Shown: positions 45,973 through 56,644 of the stretch, piece after piece
Numbering within the stretch: the first letter of the stretch is position 1
Layout of the letters: each line of letters starts with the position of its first letter
DNA from: Neomelitea salexigens DSM 19753
Lineage (GTDB): Bacteria > Pseudomonadota > Gammaproteobacteria > Pseudomonadales > Spongiibacteraceae
Direction of reading: 5' to 3'
Assembly (NCBI RefSeq): GCF_000422345.1
Contig: NZ_AULP01000001.1
Coordinates: forward strand, 620,001 to 684,000
DNA: 64,000 nt
Notes under the pieces: generated by a model
Seen by the model: the letters and a program-made list of their open reading frames with translations, nothing else
The model's database searches: none
What the model was told of the DNA's origin: nothing
Program-made: the position numbers and the translations under genes

Positions 45973-47787
45973 CTACGGGCTCACACACACCGGACAGTAG
46001 GCATACATGCCACGCGGGTCATTTAGCGTAGGGAGCGCTGCGGTCACAGGCAACCACTGCTGAATTAACGCAGAAAGAGACTGGGGGAGCAAAGGCGCCG
46101 CGACCCCCGAGCTCAGTATCCAGCGCATCAGCTCTTCTTCCGGGCTCATCGGCAAGCGCAATTCACGGTGCCGGCTGTCGCCCAGCCCGGCAAGCTTCGC
46201 CGCAGACTGGATGGCTTGTTCTAAGGTGCCCAGCTTATCTACCAAGCCAAGTTCATGAGCATCCATACCACTCCACACTCGCCCTTCGGCAATCGGCTCG
46301 ACTTGTTCCGGCAGTTTGCCGCGTCCCTCGGCAACCACATTAATAAATCGGCGGTAGCCATTATCGATACTGCTTTGAATGGACCGCGCCACAATAGGGT
46401 CTAGCGGGCGGTCAACACGCAGTTTCCCGGCAACTGCCGACGTGCCGACACCGTCGGTGTTTACACCCAAATCAGCCAGTAATTCCTCAACGGTGGGAAA
46501 GGCACCAAAGATGCCGATAGAGCCTGTCAACGTAGCGGGGCTCGCCCAGATCTCATCGGCACCTGCCGCAATCCAGTATCCACCTGATGCCGCCAGGCTA
46601 CTCATTGACACCACATAGGGCTTGCCAGTCTGTTGCAGTGCCTCGAGTTCAGCGCGAATAATTTCTGACGCAAAGGCGGAACCCCCGCCGCTGTCGATCC
46701 GCAACACCAGCGCTTTAACACTCTCATCCAGCCGCGCGGTACGAACCAGACGCGCAAGGCTATCGCCGCCAATGCTGCCCGCAGACCGTTCGCCATCCAC
46801 GATATTGCCGCTAGCAACGATTAACGCCACACCCGCGGTATCGTCGGGTAAGGTTATGCCGCGCTTAAAGCGCAGATAGTGCTTGTAATAAACCTGGTTA
46901 AAATAGCCATCTTTATCCCAACCCACCTGCTCAGCCATCATTTCGCTGAGCCGTGGCCGACTGACAATACCGTCGACCAAGCCATAGTCCAGGGCAGCTT
47001 GTGCGGCATCGCCACCACTACCAGCCAGCACGCGATCGATATGGTTAACGTAGTAATTGAAGTCTTTAACGGCAATATTGCGGCGCTCAACGACGCGGTC
47101 TCGGTATAGGTCCCACAGCGGTTCCAACCACCCTCGGTTCGCTTCACGCGCTTCCGGCGACATATCATTGCGAATAAATGGCTCGAGTGCCGACTTGTAG
47201 CTTCCCACTTTAAATACGTGGAAGTTGACCTTTAATTTATCAATCGCCTCACTCAGGTAGTTGCGTACCACGGCAAAGCCTTCCAGGCTGACGCCGCCCA
47301 TATTGTGCAGCAGTATTTGGTCGGCCTCACTCGCTAACAAATACTTATCCTGATCGTAGTGTCCCGACATCGCGACAACTTGCTTACCCGACTCCCGAAA
47401 ACGTCGAAGTGCTTCTGACAATTCCAAGGAACGCGCCATACCGATGTGCTGCAGGTCGTCGAGCAATAACAACAGCACCTGAATGCTGCTGTCCTCGCGA
47501 GCGTAATCCACACTATCGATCAGGTCTTGCAGCAATGTTTCTACCGGCAAACCACTGCCACTGATTTGCGTGAATGCGTCAACAGCGGTGTATTGCTCAA
47601 CCACCACCCCCTCAGGAGCCAGTACCAGAACGCCACCGTTAGGCACTTCAACACGAAAGGCGTTAACAATGTTGAACAGCAGCAAGCCGATAAACAACAA
47701 GAAGAACAGGTTCAAGGTCCAGCGGCGCACACCGTCGAGCACATTGCCCAAACGGCTAAAGAAACCGCGCTTTTTCGAATCACTCAT
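45973..47787 (-). CDS. sppA: Signal peptide peptidase SppA, long (67K) type
   Basis: This 604-residue membrane-anchored serine protease degrades cleaved signal peptides in the periplasm. One TM segment (about residues 24-44) precedes two tandem S49 domains. The catalytic dyad is split between them as in E. coli SppA: Lys198 in VGSYKSALEPFIRNDMSPEA and Ser401 in LAASGGYW. The TGSIGIFG strand follows the serine. Length matches the long form. It lies 16 bases downstream of the DUF2069 gene and ends convergently with the RPH-like operon. Confidence 0.95.
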   Translation of the reverse strand: MSDSKKRGFFSRLGNVLDGVRRWTLNLFFLLFIGLLLFNIVNAFRVEVPNGGVLVLAPEGVVVEQYTAVDAFTQISGSGLPVETLLQDLIDSVDYAREDSSIQVLLLLLDDLQHIGMARSLELSEALRRFRESGKQVVAMSGHYDQDKYLLASEADQILLHNMGGVSLEGFAVVRNYLSEAIDKLKVNFHVFKVGSYKSALEPFIRNDMSPEAREANRGWLEPLWDLYRDRVVERRNIAVKDFNYYVNHIDRVLAGSGGDAAQAALDYGLVDGIVSRPRLSEMMAEQVGWDKDGYFNQVYYKHYLRFKRGITLPDDTAGVALIVASGNIVDGERSAGSIGGDSLARLVRTARLDESVKALVLRIDSGGGSAFASEIIRAELEALQQTGKPYVVSMSSLAASGGYWIAAGADEIWASPATLTGSIGIFGAFPTVEELLADLGVNTDGVGTSAVAGKLRVDRPLDPIVARSIQSSIDNGYRRFINVVAEGRGKLPEQVEPIAEGRVWSGMDAHELGLVDKLGTLEQAIQSAAKLAGLGDSRHRELRLPMSPEEELMRWILSSGVAAPLLPQSLSALIQQWLPVTAALPTLNDPRGMYAYCPVCVSP

Positions 47788-47803
47788 ACTGTACCCCTAC
47801 TCC

Positions 47804-48181
47804 CTAGGCTTCTTGTGAGGCACGCATCGCCTGCGCATGCCAACGAATAAATGCTGTCGCACTGCAGAACAAAATGACTACCAGTGCCAGCTCTATATAG
47901 TTGATCCAGATAACGAAGGGCGACATTGCTTCGGTCACTGCGGAGGCAAAATACAACAGGCTTACAAAACACATCCAGGCAATGCCTTTGAGCTGCTGGC
48001 GAAAAACCGGCAACACAAAAATCAGCAGTGGCAACACGCGAATCAGCCAGATGGTAACGCTGGGCTGGCGTCCCTCTTGCACCCACACCCACGTACTCAA
48101 ACTCAATGAAATTAACAAACCGACGTAGGAAAACTTCATCAAAGCCGCCGTGACGGCCGCGCGCTTTTCCAAACTTGTCAT
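47804..48181 (-). CDS. DUF2069 family small membrane protein
   Basis: This 125-residue inner-membrane protein has four hydrophobic helices with the DUF2069 pattern: RVLPLLIFVLP, QQLKGIAWMCFVSLLYFASAVTEA and IELALVVILFC. In pseudomonads a DUF2069 gene sits beside wrbA and arsC, and the same order is kept here (arsC-wrbA-DUF2069). The family has no assigned function. It lies 23 bases after wrbA. Confidence 0.88.
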   Translation of the reverse strand: MTSLEKRAAVTAALMKFSYVGLLISLSLSTWVWVQEGRQPSVTIWLIRVLPLLIFVLPVFRQQLKGIAWMCFVSLLYFASAVTEAMSPFVIWINYIELALVVILFCSATAFIRWHAQAMRASQEA

Positions 48182-48204
48182 ACCTGAAGTTTCCTTATAT
48201 AGAA

Positions 48205-49165
<961 letters not shown>

Positions 49166-49237
49166 GACTCATCCAGCGTAGTAAACGATGAGCGACATTA
49201 TACACAGCGCATTGCTGGTCACCATTTGGAATAGGAA

Positions 49238-49666
49238 ATGATACAACTGCGATCAATCTTGCTACTGCTTACGTGTTCTTTATTAATCGCCTGCAGCCGC
49301 AGCGAAACCAGCGCAGAGGGCTTGCCAGACACCGGCAACTGGGTACTGATTAATTATTGGGCGACATGGTGTGGCCCCTGTCGCGATGAAATTCCCGAAC
49401 TCAATAAACTTGATGCCGAACACAGCGACATCGACGTTTACGGCGCAAACTACGACCGCCTGCAGGGCCCGGCGCTAGACGAGGCCATTGCCGAGTTGGA
49501 TATACAATTCGAAAGTATGCTCGCCGACCCCGCGCAATTGCTCGGGCAAGAGCGCCCCAAAGTATTGCCGACCACCTATATCCTCAGTCCCCAAGGTGAG
49601 TTGCACAGTGTACTCACGGGGCCGCAAACGGAAGCCAGTTTGCTCAAGGCTTTAGGCCGCCAGTAA
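49238..49666 (+). CDS. TlpA-like thioredoxin-domain lipoprotein
   Basis: This 142-residue lipoprotein has a signal peptide with lipobox LIAC (lipid-modified Cys19), followed by a thioredoxin fold with the redox motif WCGPC at residues 44-48 (Cys45 and Cys48) and the cis-Pro in LPTTY. It is divergent from arsC and convergent with the macro-domain gene. Pseudomonads have a thioredoxin-like gene at the equivalent position. It probably reduces periplasmic disulfides; the partner is unknown. Confidence 0.88.
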   Translation: MIQLRSILLLLTCSLLIACSRSETSAEGLPDTGNWVLINYWATWCGPCRDEIPELNKLDAEHSDIDVYGANYDRLQGPALDEAIAELDIQFESMLADPAQLLGQERPKVLPTTYILSPQGELHSVLTGPQTEASLLKALGRQ

Positions 49667-49669
49667 ACC

Positions 49670-50182
49670 TCAGTCGTGTGCTAAAGCCCGCTGCCAATGG
49701 GCCAGCACTTCCGGGCTGAAGGCCACTAATAAGATCTGCCGGAGGCTGCGCGGCTCAAGCAAGGCCTCCCGTAAACTGGCCACCGCAATAGCGCAAGCCT
49801 TGTCGTGAGGGTAGCCATAGACGCCGCAGCTAATGGCCGGAAAGGCCAGAGTGGCAAGCTCCAGTGCCTTGGCCTCTTCAATACAGCGGCGGTAGCAACT
49901 CGCCAGTTTATCAGCCTCGCCCTGATCACCGCCGTGCCACACCGGCCCTACCGTATGAAGAATGTATTGAGCTGGCAACGCAAAACCGGGGCTGACCTTG
50001 GCATCGCCGGTCTCGCAACCCTGCAAGCCGCGACAGAAGTCCAACAACTCCGGCCCCGCCGCCCGGTGAATGGCGCCGTCGACACCACCCCCGCCAAGCA
50101 AGCTGTTATTCGCGGCGTTAACGATGGCATCGACGTTTAGCAGGCAGATATCTGCCTGTATGGCTCGCAGTTCACAGGGCAT
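49670..50182 (-). CDS. Macro-domain O-acetyl-ADP-ribose deacetylase (YmdB-like)
   Basis: This 170-residue macro domain has VDAIVNAANNSLLGGGGVDGAIHRAAG at the N-terminus and PAISCGVYGYPHDKA near the centre, the ADP-ribose-binding loops of the YmdB/MacroD type. Family members remove ADP-ribose or O-acetyl groups and YmdB also modulates RNase III. It starts two bases after a CPXCG-protein gene and follows the guanidine operon on the same strand. Confidence 0.9.
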   Translation of the reverse strand: MPCELRAIQADICLLNVDAIVNAANNSLLGGGGVDGAIHRAAGPELLDFCRGLQGCETGDAKVSPGFALPAQYILHTVGPVWHGGDQGEADKLASCYRRCIEEAKALELATLAFPAISCGVYGYPHDKACAIAVASLREALLEPRSLRQILLVAFSPEVLAHWQRALAHD

Positions 50183-50184
50183 CG

Positions 50185-50433
50185 TTACACCTCATCCTCG
50201 CGCTGAAGCTGAACCTGCAAACCGGAGTCGGACGCCGACGCGGGCAGCTCCTCTATCGCCTGTGCCCAGCTATCGGCACCCAGTGGCGCGTCGCCATCCC
50301 TCACGCTGACGCGCATGGGGCGACAGCAAACCTCGCAGTCTTCAACGTACGGCTCCCCTGCCAGACTCGGGTCGATCAGCAGTTCAATGCGCTCACCGCA
50401 GTAGGGGCAGTAATCCTTCCAGCTTTCCAACAT
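50185..50433 (-). CDS. CPXCG-motif cysteine-rich protein
   Basis: This 82-residue protein has two Cys pairs (YCPYCGERIELLI and EDCEVCCRPM), a zinc-ribbon arrangement, and an acidic C-terminus. It belongs to the CPXCG cysteine-rich family, which has no assigned function. It lies 37 bases after the allophanate hydrolase stop and two bases before the macro-domain gene, so it may be on the guanidine transcript. Confidence 0.85.
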   Translation of the reverse strand: MLESWKDYCPYCGERIELLIDPSLAGEPYVEDCEVCCRPMRVSVRDGDAPLGADSWAQAIEELPASASDSGLQVQLQREDEV

Positions 50434-50470
50434 GGCTCAGCCATCACGACAAAAACGCCATGCTGCCACG

Positions 50471-52282
50471 TTACAGGCTGCGGAGGTAGGCCCGCCAGCC
50501 GCCAAAATGGCTGATGTCCGTCGCGCCGCGAATCCCCGACTGCTCGCAGATAAAGCCGGGACAGAGCCGTCCGTCGACCAGCCGTACTTTGCCGATACCC
50601 AACGGCGCGGGAATCCCGGCCACAAAACTGCCAAGTTCGGCGAGCGGCATCGACCACACTTCCACCTCGATCGCCTGCCCCTGGCCGGACTCGGCCAGCA
50701 CCATGGCCGGACGCAACGGCGGCCCAACGGGCAAGGCATAGAGTTGGTAACCAGGGGCTGACTGCGTGCAAAGCTGTAAGGTGGCACCACGCTCACGAAG
50801 CTGCCAGTTAAGGGGCTGACCGTCCAGGTGGGCGCCGCAAACCACCACGTCCACCCGCTCGGCCGCTGTCGAAGCATTCTCGGAAAGCGGTTCAAAAGCG
50901 CGCTTTTCCGCGCCCAGCGGCAAGGCAAAACGCTGTTGCAGACGGTTGCCAATCGACAGCAGCTTACGGTCGCCGAAAGCCTCGGCCACCAGCGTCAGGC
51001 CAAAGGGGAAACCGTCGTCGGTAAACGCCGTAGGCAATGCCAGACCGCAGAGGTCAAACAGATTCATATAGTTGGTGTAGTAGCCGGTATTACTGTTCAG
51101 GGCGATGGGGTCAGCGTCCAGCTCGGCAATCGAATAAGGTCGTGGCGCGGTGGGTGTGAGCAGTGCATCCACCGAATCCAGCGCGGCCTGCGCCAGTTTG
51201 CGCAGGGCTTTTAAACGGTACTGGGCAGAGAAGGTATCCCGCGCTGATGGCGTTGCACCGCCGCTGATAATCGTTCGGGTGACCGGCAACAGCGCCTCGG
51301 GCTGCTCCTCAATCAATGGTGAACAGGCCAGATAGCGCTCCGCCACCCAGGGGCTTTCGTAAAGCAGTTTGGCGGCATCGAGAAAGGCTGACATATCCAC
51401 CTCGATCAGCTCAACCTCGTCATCTTCGGCAATCGCCGCCAGGCTCTGCTGATAGGCCTGCTCGTAGCCCGCGTGACCGAAAAAAGCGAGTTGTTCCGCT
51501 GGCATCACGCCCAGACGCAATTTACCGGCGTGTCGTCCGTAATGGCGGGAACTGTTGCCGAAGGGATTGGTGCGGCTGTAGGCATCACTGGCGTCCTCAC
51601 CCTCAGCCACCGACAGCACGGCATTGGCGTCATCCACATTCAGTGCAAATACCGTCATGCAGTCCAGCGAGCGGCAGGCGGGCACCATCCCCGTGGCGGA
51701 CAACAGGCCGATACTGGGCTTGAGGCCCACCAGATTATTAAAGCAGGCGGGTACGCGACCCGAACCCGCCGTGTCGGTACCCAGGCTGAAACAGGCCAGC
51801 CCCTTGGCCACGGCCACCGCCGAGCCAGAGCTGGAACCGCCGCTGATCATGTCGGGGTCGACACTGTTTTTACAGGCGCCCCAGGGCGAGCGGGTGCCCA
51901 CCAGGCCGGTGGCAAATTGATCGAGATTGCTCTTGCCCACCGGAATCGCTCCGGCGGCAATCAGCGCTTGCACCACCGTCGCCGATTGCGAGGGGGTATA
52001 GCTAAAGGCTTCGCAGGCCGCCGTGGTGGGCACACCCGCCAGGTCGATATTGTCTTTAATGGCAAAGGGCAAACCAAACAGCGGCAGACTGTCGGGATTG
52101 TGACTGTCCAGCGCTTGCAAATACGGCTCCAGCTCCGCCGCGCTGAGGCGGTAAATCCAGATATTGTGGTCCTTGAGCGCGTCGCAGCGCGCGGCGATAT
52201 CGGCCATCAGCTTGCGCGGTGTCAGGCTGCCATCGCGGTAAGCCTGATGCAGACTGCGGCGACTCAGTGTGGGCAATGTCAT
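50471..52282 (-). CDS. atzF: Allophanate hydrolase
   Basis: This 603-residue AtzF-type enzyme splits allophanate into two ammonia and two CO2. The amidase-signature domain carries the Lys of the triad in FAIKDNIDLAG and the serines in ISGGSSSGSAVAV and GTDTAGSGRVPA. The C-terminal allophanate hydrolase domain (about residues 460-603) is complete, as in AtzF. ATG 52282 overlaps the carboxylase stop (ATGA) with GGAGG upstream; the frame extends further, but those residues are inside the carboxylase gene. It is the last enzyme of the guanidine pathway in this operon. Confidence 0.95.
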   Translation of the reverse strand: MTLPTLSRRSLHQAYRDGSLTPRKLMADIAARCDALKDHNIWIYRLSAAELEPYLQALDSHNPDSLPLFGLPFAIKDNIDLAGVPTTAACEAFSYTPSQSATVVQALIAAGAIPVGKSNLDQFATGLVGTRSPWGACKNSVDPDMISGGSSSGSAVAVAKGLACFSLGTDTAGSGRVPACFNNLVGLKPSIGLLSATGMVPACRSLDCMTVFALNVDDANAVLSVAEGEDASDAYSRTNPFGNSSRHYGRHAGKLRLGVMPAEQLAFFGHAGYEQAYQQSLAAIAEDDEVELIEVDMSAFLDAAKLLYESPWVAERYLACSPLIEEQPEALLPVTRTIISGGATPSARDTFSAQYRLKALRKLAQAALDSVDALLTPTAPRPYSIAELDADPIALNSNTGYYTNYMNLFDLCGLALPTAFTDDGFPFGLTLVAEAFGDRKLLSIGNRLQQRFALPLGAEKRAFEPLSENASTAAERVDVVVCGAHLDGQPLNWQLRERGATLQLCTQSAPGYQLYALPVGPPLRPAMVLAESGQGQAIEVEVWSMPLAELGSFVAGIPAPLGIGKVRLVDGRLCPGFICEQSGIRGATDISHFGGWRAYLRSL

Positions 52283-55200
52283 TGGGCATCCTCCCCGTCC
52301 AGAATTAACAGTGGCTGACCGGCACTGACGCGGCCGCCGGCTTTCACCACCACCGTTTTCACGCGGCCCGGCTGGCTGGCCAGCACAGCCACTTCCATCT
52401 TCATCGACTCCAGCAGCATCACGCACTGCCCGGCTTCAACGGTATCGCCCTCGTCCACATTCAGCTGCCAAACGCTGCCCGCCACCGAGCTGTCCACCAC
52501 AATATCGTTGTCACCAATCACCAGCGTATCGTCGCTGACCTCGACCTCCGGTGCCTCGTAGTGGAACTGGCCATCGGCATGCCAGCGCGCCAGTTCGTCA
52601 TCGAAGGCCTGCTCTCGGCGGCGAGTATGGGCGTCGATTTCCGCCGCGTGCTGCGTGGTAAACGCCTCGTACTCCGCCAGCGAAAACTCGCCCTCCTCGG
52701 TGCGCAGCGGGTAGTCGCCCAGCGGGAAATCGCGACGGATTTGCGTGAGTTCATCGTGGCTGACTTCGTAGAAGCGAATCTGATCAAAAAAGCGCAGCAG
52801 ATAGGGCTCGGTAAACGCAGCCGTGCGACGGTAGCGGTTCCACATTTGCAGGGTGCGACCGACAAACTGGTAACCGCCCGGCCCTTCCATGCCGTACACA
52901 CAAAGATAAGAGCCGCCGATACCCACCGAGTTTTCTGCGGTCCAGGTACGCGCCGGATTGTATTTGGTGGTCACCAGTCGGTGACGCGGATCGACGGGTG
53001 TGGCGACTGGCGCGCCCAGATACACATCGCCCAGCCCCATCACCAGATAGGCGGCGTCGAAGACGATATCCTTGACATCAGCAATGCTGTCGAGACCATT
53101 GATGCGGCGGATAAACTCCAGATTACTCGGGCACCAGGGGGCATTGGCGCGCACCGACTGCTGATATTTATCCACTGCCAACTGGCAGGCCTCGTCGTCC
53201 CAGCTCAGCGGTAGCCACACCGTGCGCGACGGCACCTGCAGGGAATCCAAGCGCTGCGATAAGCGCCGTTCGCGGCGCGCCAGTTCGTCCAGCAGCTCAC
53301 TCAGCGGTAATTGCTGCGCGTCATAATGCAGTTGCAGTGAGCGAATGCCCGGCGTGAGTTCACACAGCCCCGGCAATGGCGTTTGCTGCAAGTCCTGCAT
53401 CAATGCGTGGGCGCGAAAGCGCAGGCGAATATCCAGTTCCAGCGGGCCGTATTCCACCAGCAGGAAGTGATCCCCCGCCAGGCGATATACCACCTCATCG
53501 CCCACCTCGTGAGCACTAAGGCGTTGAACAATGGGCGACGGCAGGGCCTCCACAGAGACTGGCGCCGCGTTTTCGGCAGCGGCGGTGTTATCGCCGAGCT
53601 CATCACCGGCGAAAAAGGCCTGCTGGTAACGCTCAGCCGCCACCGCCGCGTCAACACTGACCGGCACAAAGCGCAGCGTATCCCCGGCGCGTAACTGACC
53701 GAGCTTCCACAGGTCGGCGGTAATCACCGTGGCGGGACAGACAAAGCCGCCCAGCGAGGGGCCGTCCGGGCCGAGGATCACCGGCATATCGCCGGTGAAA
53801 TCCACCGTGCCAAAGGCGTAGGCGTTGTCATGAATATTGGACGGATGCATGCCCGCTTCGCCGCCACTCTGGCGTGCCCACTGCGGTTTGGGGCCGATCA
53901 GGCGCACGCCGGTGCGGCTGGAGTTGTAATGCACTTCCCAGTCGGTGCTGAAGAACTGCTGGATATCAGCGTCGGTAAAAAAGTCTGGCGCGCCGTGGGG
54001 GCCATAAATCACCCGTAGCGACCACTGCGAGCCGATGTCCGGCAGGGCGGCCTGATCCGGACTCAGCGGTGGCCCTATGGCTTCGGACTGCGCCAGCGCC
54101 AACACATCGCCGGTGCGCAGCGCACGACCGTTATGACCGCCGAACTGGCCGAGGGTAAAGGTGGAGCACGAGCCTAGGTACTCGGGGCAATCAAGGCCAC
54201 CTGCAACAGCCAGATACGCCCGCGCGCCGCGCTCGATGCGCCCCATCACCAGCATCTGCCCAGCAGCCACCTCCACCGGCGTGTGCATCGCCACGGGCTC
54301 GCCATCCAGACTTAGAGGAATAGCCGCCCCCGCCACCACAATGCGGGTGGGCGCACTGAATTGCAGGGTCGGCCCCTGCAGGGTGACTTCCAGTGCGGCC
54401 GCATCAGACGTGTTGCCCAGCATCGCATTGGCGAGCCGGAAGGAATAGTTGTCGAAGGGCCCCGAGGGCGGCACGCCCACATCCCAGTAACCGCTGCGAC
54501 CGGGGAAATCCTGAATGGTGGTCTGAGTACCGCCCTGCAGCACATCGATACGCGCAGGCTGCCAAGTTACCTGCGCAAGATAGCGGGTTGTGACGTCGCC
54601 CTTAGACACCACTGCGTCATCCAGCAAGTAACGCAGATAGGCACAGTTGCTTTCAATGCCATAAAGCTGCGTCTGATCCAGCGTCTCCCGCAAACCCTGA
54701 ATCGCGGCGTCGCGGTCCTCCCCTCGGTAGAGAATCTTCGCCAACATCGGATCGAAGTACGGTGACACTTCAATGCCGCTTTCCAGCCAATGTTCAATAC
54801 GCAGGCCAGGCAGCGCCTCACCCCGCTGGGGAAATGCCACATGACTAAGCAGCCCCGCGCAGGGCTGAAAATCCCGGTAGGGGTCTTCGGCATACACCCG
54901 CAACTGAATCGCATGCCCGCTGGCAGACAGGCCCTGGCGAAGCTCATTCAGTGGTGGCAGTTCCCCCGCCGCCTGCTGCAGCATCCACTGCACCAAGTCC
55001 ACCGACCAGACCATTTCGGTGACGCCGTGCTCTACTTGTAAGCGGGTGTTCACTTCAAGGAAGTAGCACTCCTCAGTGTCGGCATCAAAGATGTACTCCA
55101 CCGTGGCGGCGTTGCGGTAGTTCACACTGGACAGCAGCGCTTCGGCCAACTGATACAAGCGCTGGCGCACCGGCTCGGGCAAATTAGGCGCCGGGCACTC

Positions 55201-55917
55201 TTCAATGACTTTCTGGTTGCGGCGCTGGGCGCTACAATCGCGCTCGCCAATCGCCAGCACTCCGCCCTGACCGTCGCCAAAGGCCTGCACTTCAATATGC
55301 CGGGCGCGGGCAATGTACTTCTCCAGAAACACACCGTCGTCGGCAAAGTTGTTCTTACCCAGCTGCTTGACCTTGTTAAAGGCCTCGCGCAGCACCGCCT
55401 CGGAATCACAGACCTGCATGCCGATACCGCCGCCCCCGGCGGTACTTTTGAGCATTACCGGGTAGCCAATATTCGCGGCCTCGGCGCAGGCGGTATCCAC
55501 ATCCGCCAGCAGACCCGAGCCCGGCGGTAGGGGCACGCCCGCCGCGGCGGCTATCTCCCGTGCGCGATGTTTCAGCCCAAAGCTTTGCATCTGCTCCGGA
55601 GTGGGGCCAATAAAGACAATACCCGCCGCCTCACAGGCAGTGACGAAGGCCGCATTTTCGCTGAGAAAACCGTAGCCGGGATGGATGGCCTCGGCGCCAC
55701 AGGCGCGGGCAATTTCCAAGACTTTGTCGCTGTTGAGATAGGTGTCGGCTGCGCCGCCCTCGCCCAGGCTGTAGGCTTCGTCGGCGTGACGCACATGCAG
55801 ACTGCGGGCATCGACGTCGGCGTAAACCGCCACGGAAGTGATGCCCATTTCGCGCAAGGTACGAATAATTCGGGTGGCAATTGCACCGCGGTTGGCAATC
55901 AATACTTTCTTGAACAT
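52279..55917 (-). CDS. Biotin-dependent guanidine carboxylase (urea carboxylase family)
   Basis: This 1212-residue carboxylase has biotin carboxylase (residues 1-450: FKKVLIANRGAIA, STAGGGGIGMQ, EVNTRLQVEHGVTE), two carboxyltransferase subdomains of the KipA/KipI type (about 465-1090) and a biotinyl domain with Lys1173 in ESMKMEV. Sequence alone would be called urea carboxylase. The guanidine-I riboswitch and the two DUF1989 genes in the same operon point to guanidine carboxylase, which makes carboxyguanidine with ATP and bicarbonate. Asp706 (TVDFTGDMP) may be the residue that separates guanidine (Asp) from urea (Asn) enzymes; I recall such a switch but cannot verify the alignment. Start ATG 55917. 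Confidence 0.9.
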   Translation of the reverse strand: MFKKVLIANRGAIATRIIRTLREMGITSVAVYADVDARSLHVRHADEAYSLGEGGAADTYLNSDKVLEIARACGAEAIHPGYGFLSENAAFVTACEAAGIVFIGPTPEQMQSFGLKHRAREIAAAAGVPLPPGSGLLADVDTACAEAANIGYPVMLKSTAGGGGIGMQVCDSEAVLREAFNKVKQLGKNNFADDGVFLEKYIARARHIEVQAFGDGQGGVLAIGERDCSAQRRNQKVIEECPAPNLPEPVRQRLYQLAEALLSSVNYRNAATVEYIFDADTEECYFLEVNTRLQVEHGVTEMVWSVDLVQWMLQQAAGELPPLNELRQGLSASGHAIQLRVYAEDPYRDFQPCAGLLSHVAFPQRGEALPGLRIEHWLESGIEVSPYFDPMLAKILYRGEDRDAAIQGLRETLDQTQLYGIESNCAYLRYLLDDAVVSKGDVTTRYLAQVTWQPARIDVLQGGTQTTIQDFPGRSGYWDVGVPPSGPFDNYSFRLANAMLGNTSDAAALEVTLQGPTLQFSAPTRIVVAGAAIPLSLDGEPVAMHTPVEVAAGQMLVMGRIERGARAYLAVAGGLDCPEYLGSCSTFTLGQFGGHNGRALRTGDVLALAQSEAIGPPLSPDQAALPDIGSQWSLRVIYGPHGAPDFFTDADIQQFFSTDWEVHYNSSRTGVRLIGPKPQWARQSGGEAGMHPSNIHDNAYAFGTVDFTGDMPVILGPDGPSLGGFVCPATVITADLWKLGQLRAGDTLRFVPVSVDAAVAAERYQQAFFAGDELGDNTAAAENAAPVSVEALPSPIVQRLSAHEVGDEVVYRLAGDHFLLVEYGPLELDIRLRFRAHALMQDLQQTPLPGLCELTPGIRSLQLHYDAQQLPLSELLDELARRERRLSQRLDSLQVPSRTVWLPLSWDDEACQLAVDKYQQSVRANAPWCPSNLEFIRRINGLDSIADVKDIVFDAAYLVMGLGDVYLGAPVATPVDPRHRLVTTKYNPARTWTAENSVGIGGSYLCVYGMEGPGGYQFVGRTLQMWNRYRRTAAFTEPYLLRFFDQIRFYEVSHDELTQIRRDFPLGDYPLRTEEGEFSLAEYEAFTTQHAAEIDAHTRRREQAFDDELARWHADGQFHYEAPEVEVSDDTLVIGDNDIVVDSSVAGSVWQLNVDEGDTVEAGQCVMLLESMKMEVAVLASQPGRVKTVVVKAGGRVSAGQPLLILDGEDAQ

Positions 55918-55992
55918 GCTGGTCCGTTGCGGGCCGTCCCGCTTGTGTCTACGACAGTGGCCGTCCACTGAAGTCGTTGGATCGCTTGTTAA

Positions 55993-56634
55993 TCAGGCCG
56001 CCCAGATCAGGCACTCGACCGGGGTCGGGTTGTAGGCATTGCAGGGGTTGTTGAGCTGCGGGCAATTGGAAATGAGCACAATGGTGTCGACCAGCGCTTT
56101 CAGTTCTACATATTTCCCCGCGCCGGAAATACCGTCGGCAAAGCTCAGCTCACCGTCTGCCGTGACAGGCACATTCATAAAAAAGTTGATGTTATGACCG
56201 ATATCCCGCTTGCTCAGCCCGTACTCTGGGTGCTCGGCAATAGCGAGCATCCAACTGTCGCGACAGGCGTGCATACAGCGTTTTTCCAGGTCGTAACGCA
56301 CGGTATTGCTCTCGCTGGCGCAGGCGCCGCCCAGAGTGTCGTGACGGCCGCAGGTATCGGCCACCATTTCCAGCATCGGGCGGTTCAGGGTACTGCGCAG
56401 CACCGAACCGGCGCTCAGGTAGACATTGCCCTGTTCGCGAATGGTGTCGGTGGCGCTGTAGCGCTCAGCGGGGTCGTCGGCGCAGAAGAACAGCGTATCC
56501 GCCGCCTGATTCCCCTCTAAATCGAGGATGCGCAGCACTTCGCCGGCGCCCAGTTTCGCAATGTAGTAATCCCCCGCGTCGATCTGCTCGCGGCGCAGCG
56601 CGGTAGCAGCGAGGCGTTCACTGTGTTTAATCAT
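55993..56634 (-). CDS. DUF1989 protein, carboxyguanidine deiminase subunit
   Basis: This 213-residue DUF1989 protein is usually annotated as urea carboxylase-associated protein. It shows the family core: [50 protein letters not shown] and [17 protein letters not shown], with several His/Cys likely to bind metal. In guanidine-degrading bacteria a DUF1989 pair (CgdA/CgdB) deiminates carboxyguanidine to allophanate, releasing ammonia. GAGGAG lies six bases before ATG 56634. It is a paralogue of the adjacent DUF1989 gene and the two probably form a heteromer. Confidence 0.92.
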   Translation of the reverse strand: MIKHSERLAATALRREQIDAGDYYIAKLGAGEVLRILDLEGNQAADTLFFCADDPAERYSATDTIREQGNVYLSAGSVLRSTLNRPMLEMVADTCGRHDTLGGACASESNTVRYDLEKRCMHACRDSWMLAIAEHPEYGLSKRDIGHNINFFMNVPVTADGELSFADGISGAGKYVELKALVDTIVLISNCPQLNNPCNAYNPTPVECLIWAA

Positions 56635-56644
56635 GTTTCTCTCC

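Noticed and set aside
51473-52318. 281-codon open frame on the plus strand opposite atzF and the carboxylase gene
   Set aside because: It is antisense to a strongly supported enzyme gene, has low-complexity Arg/Gly/His composition and no ribosome-binding site; it is a shadow of GC-rich codon bias.
52279-55917. Literal urea carboxylase function for the large biotin enzyme
   Set aside because: The guanidine-I riboswitch and the paired DUF1989 genes in the same operon favour guanidine; urea use is not excluded but is not the best reading.
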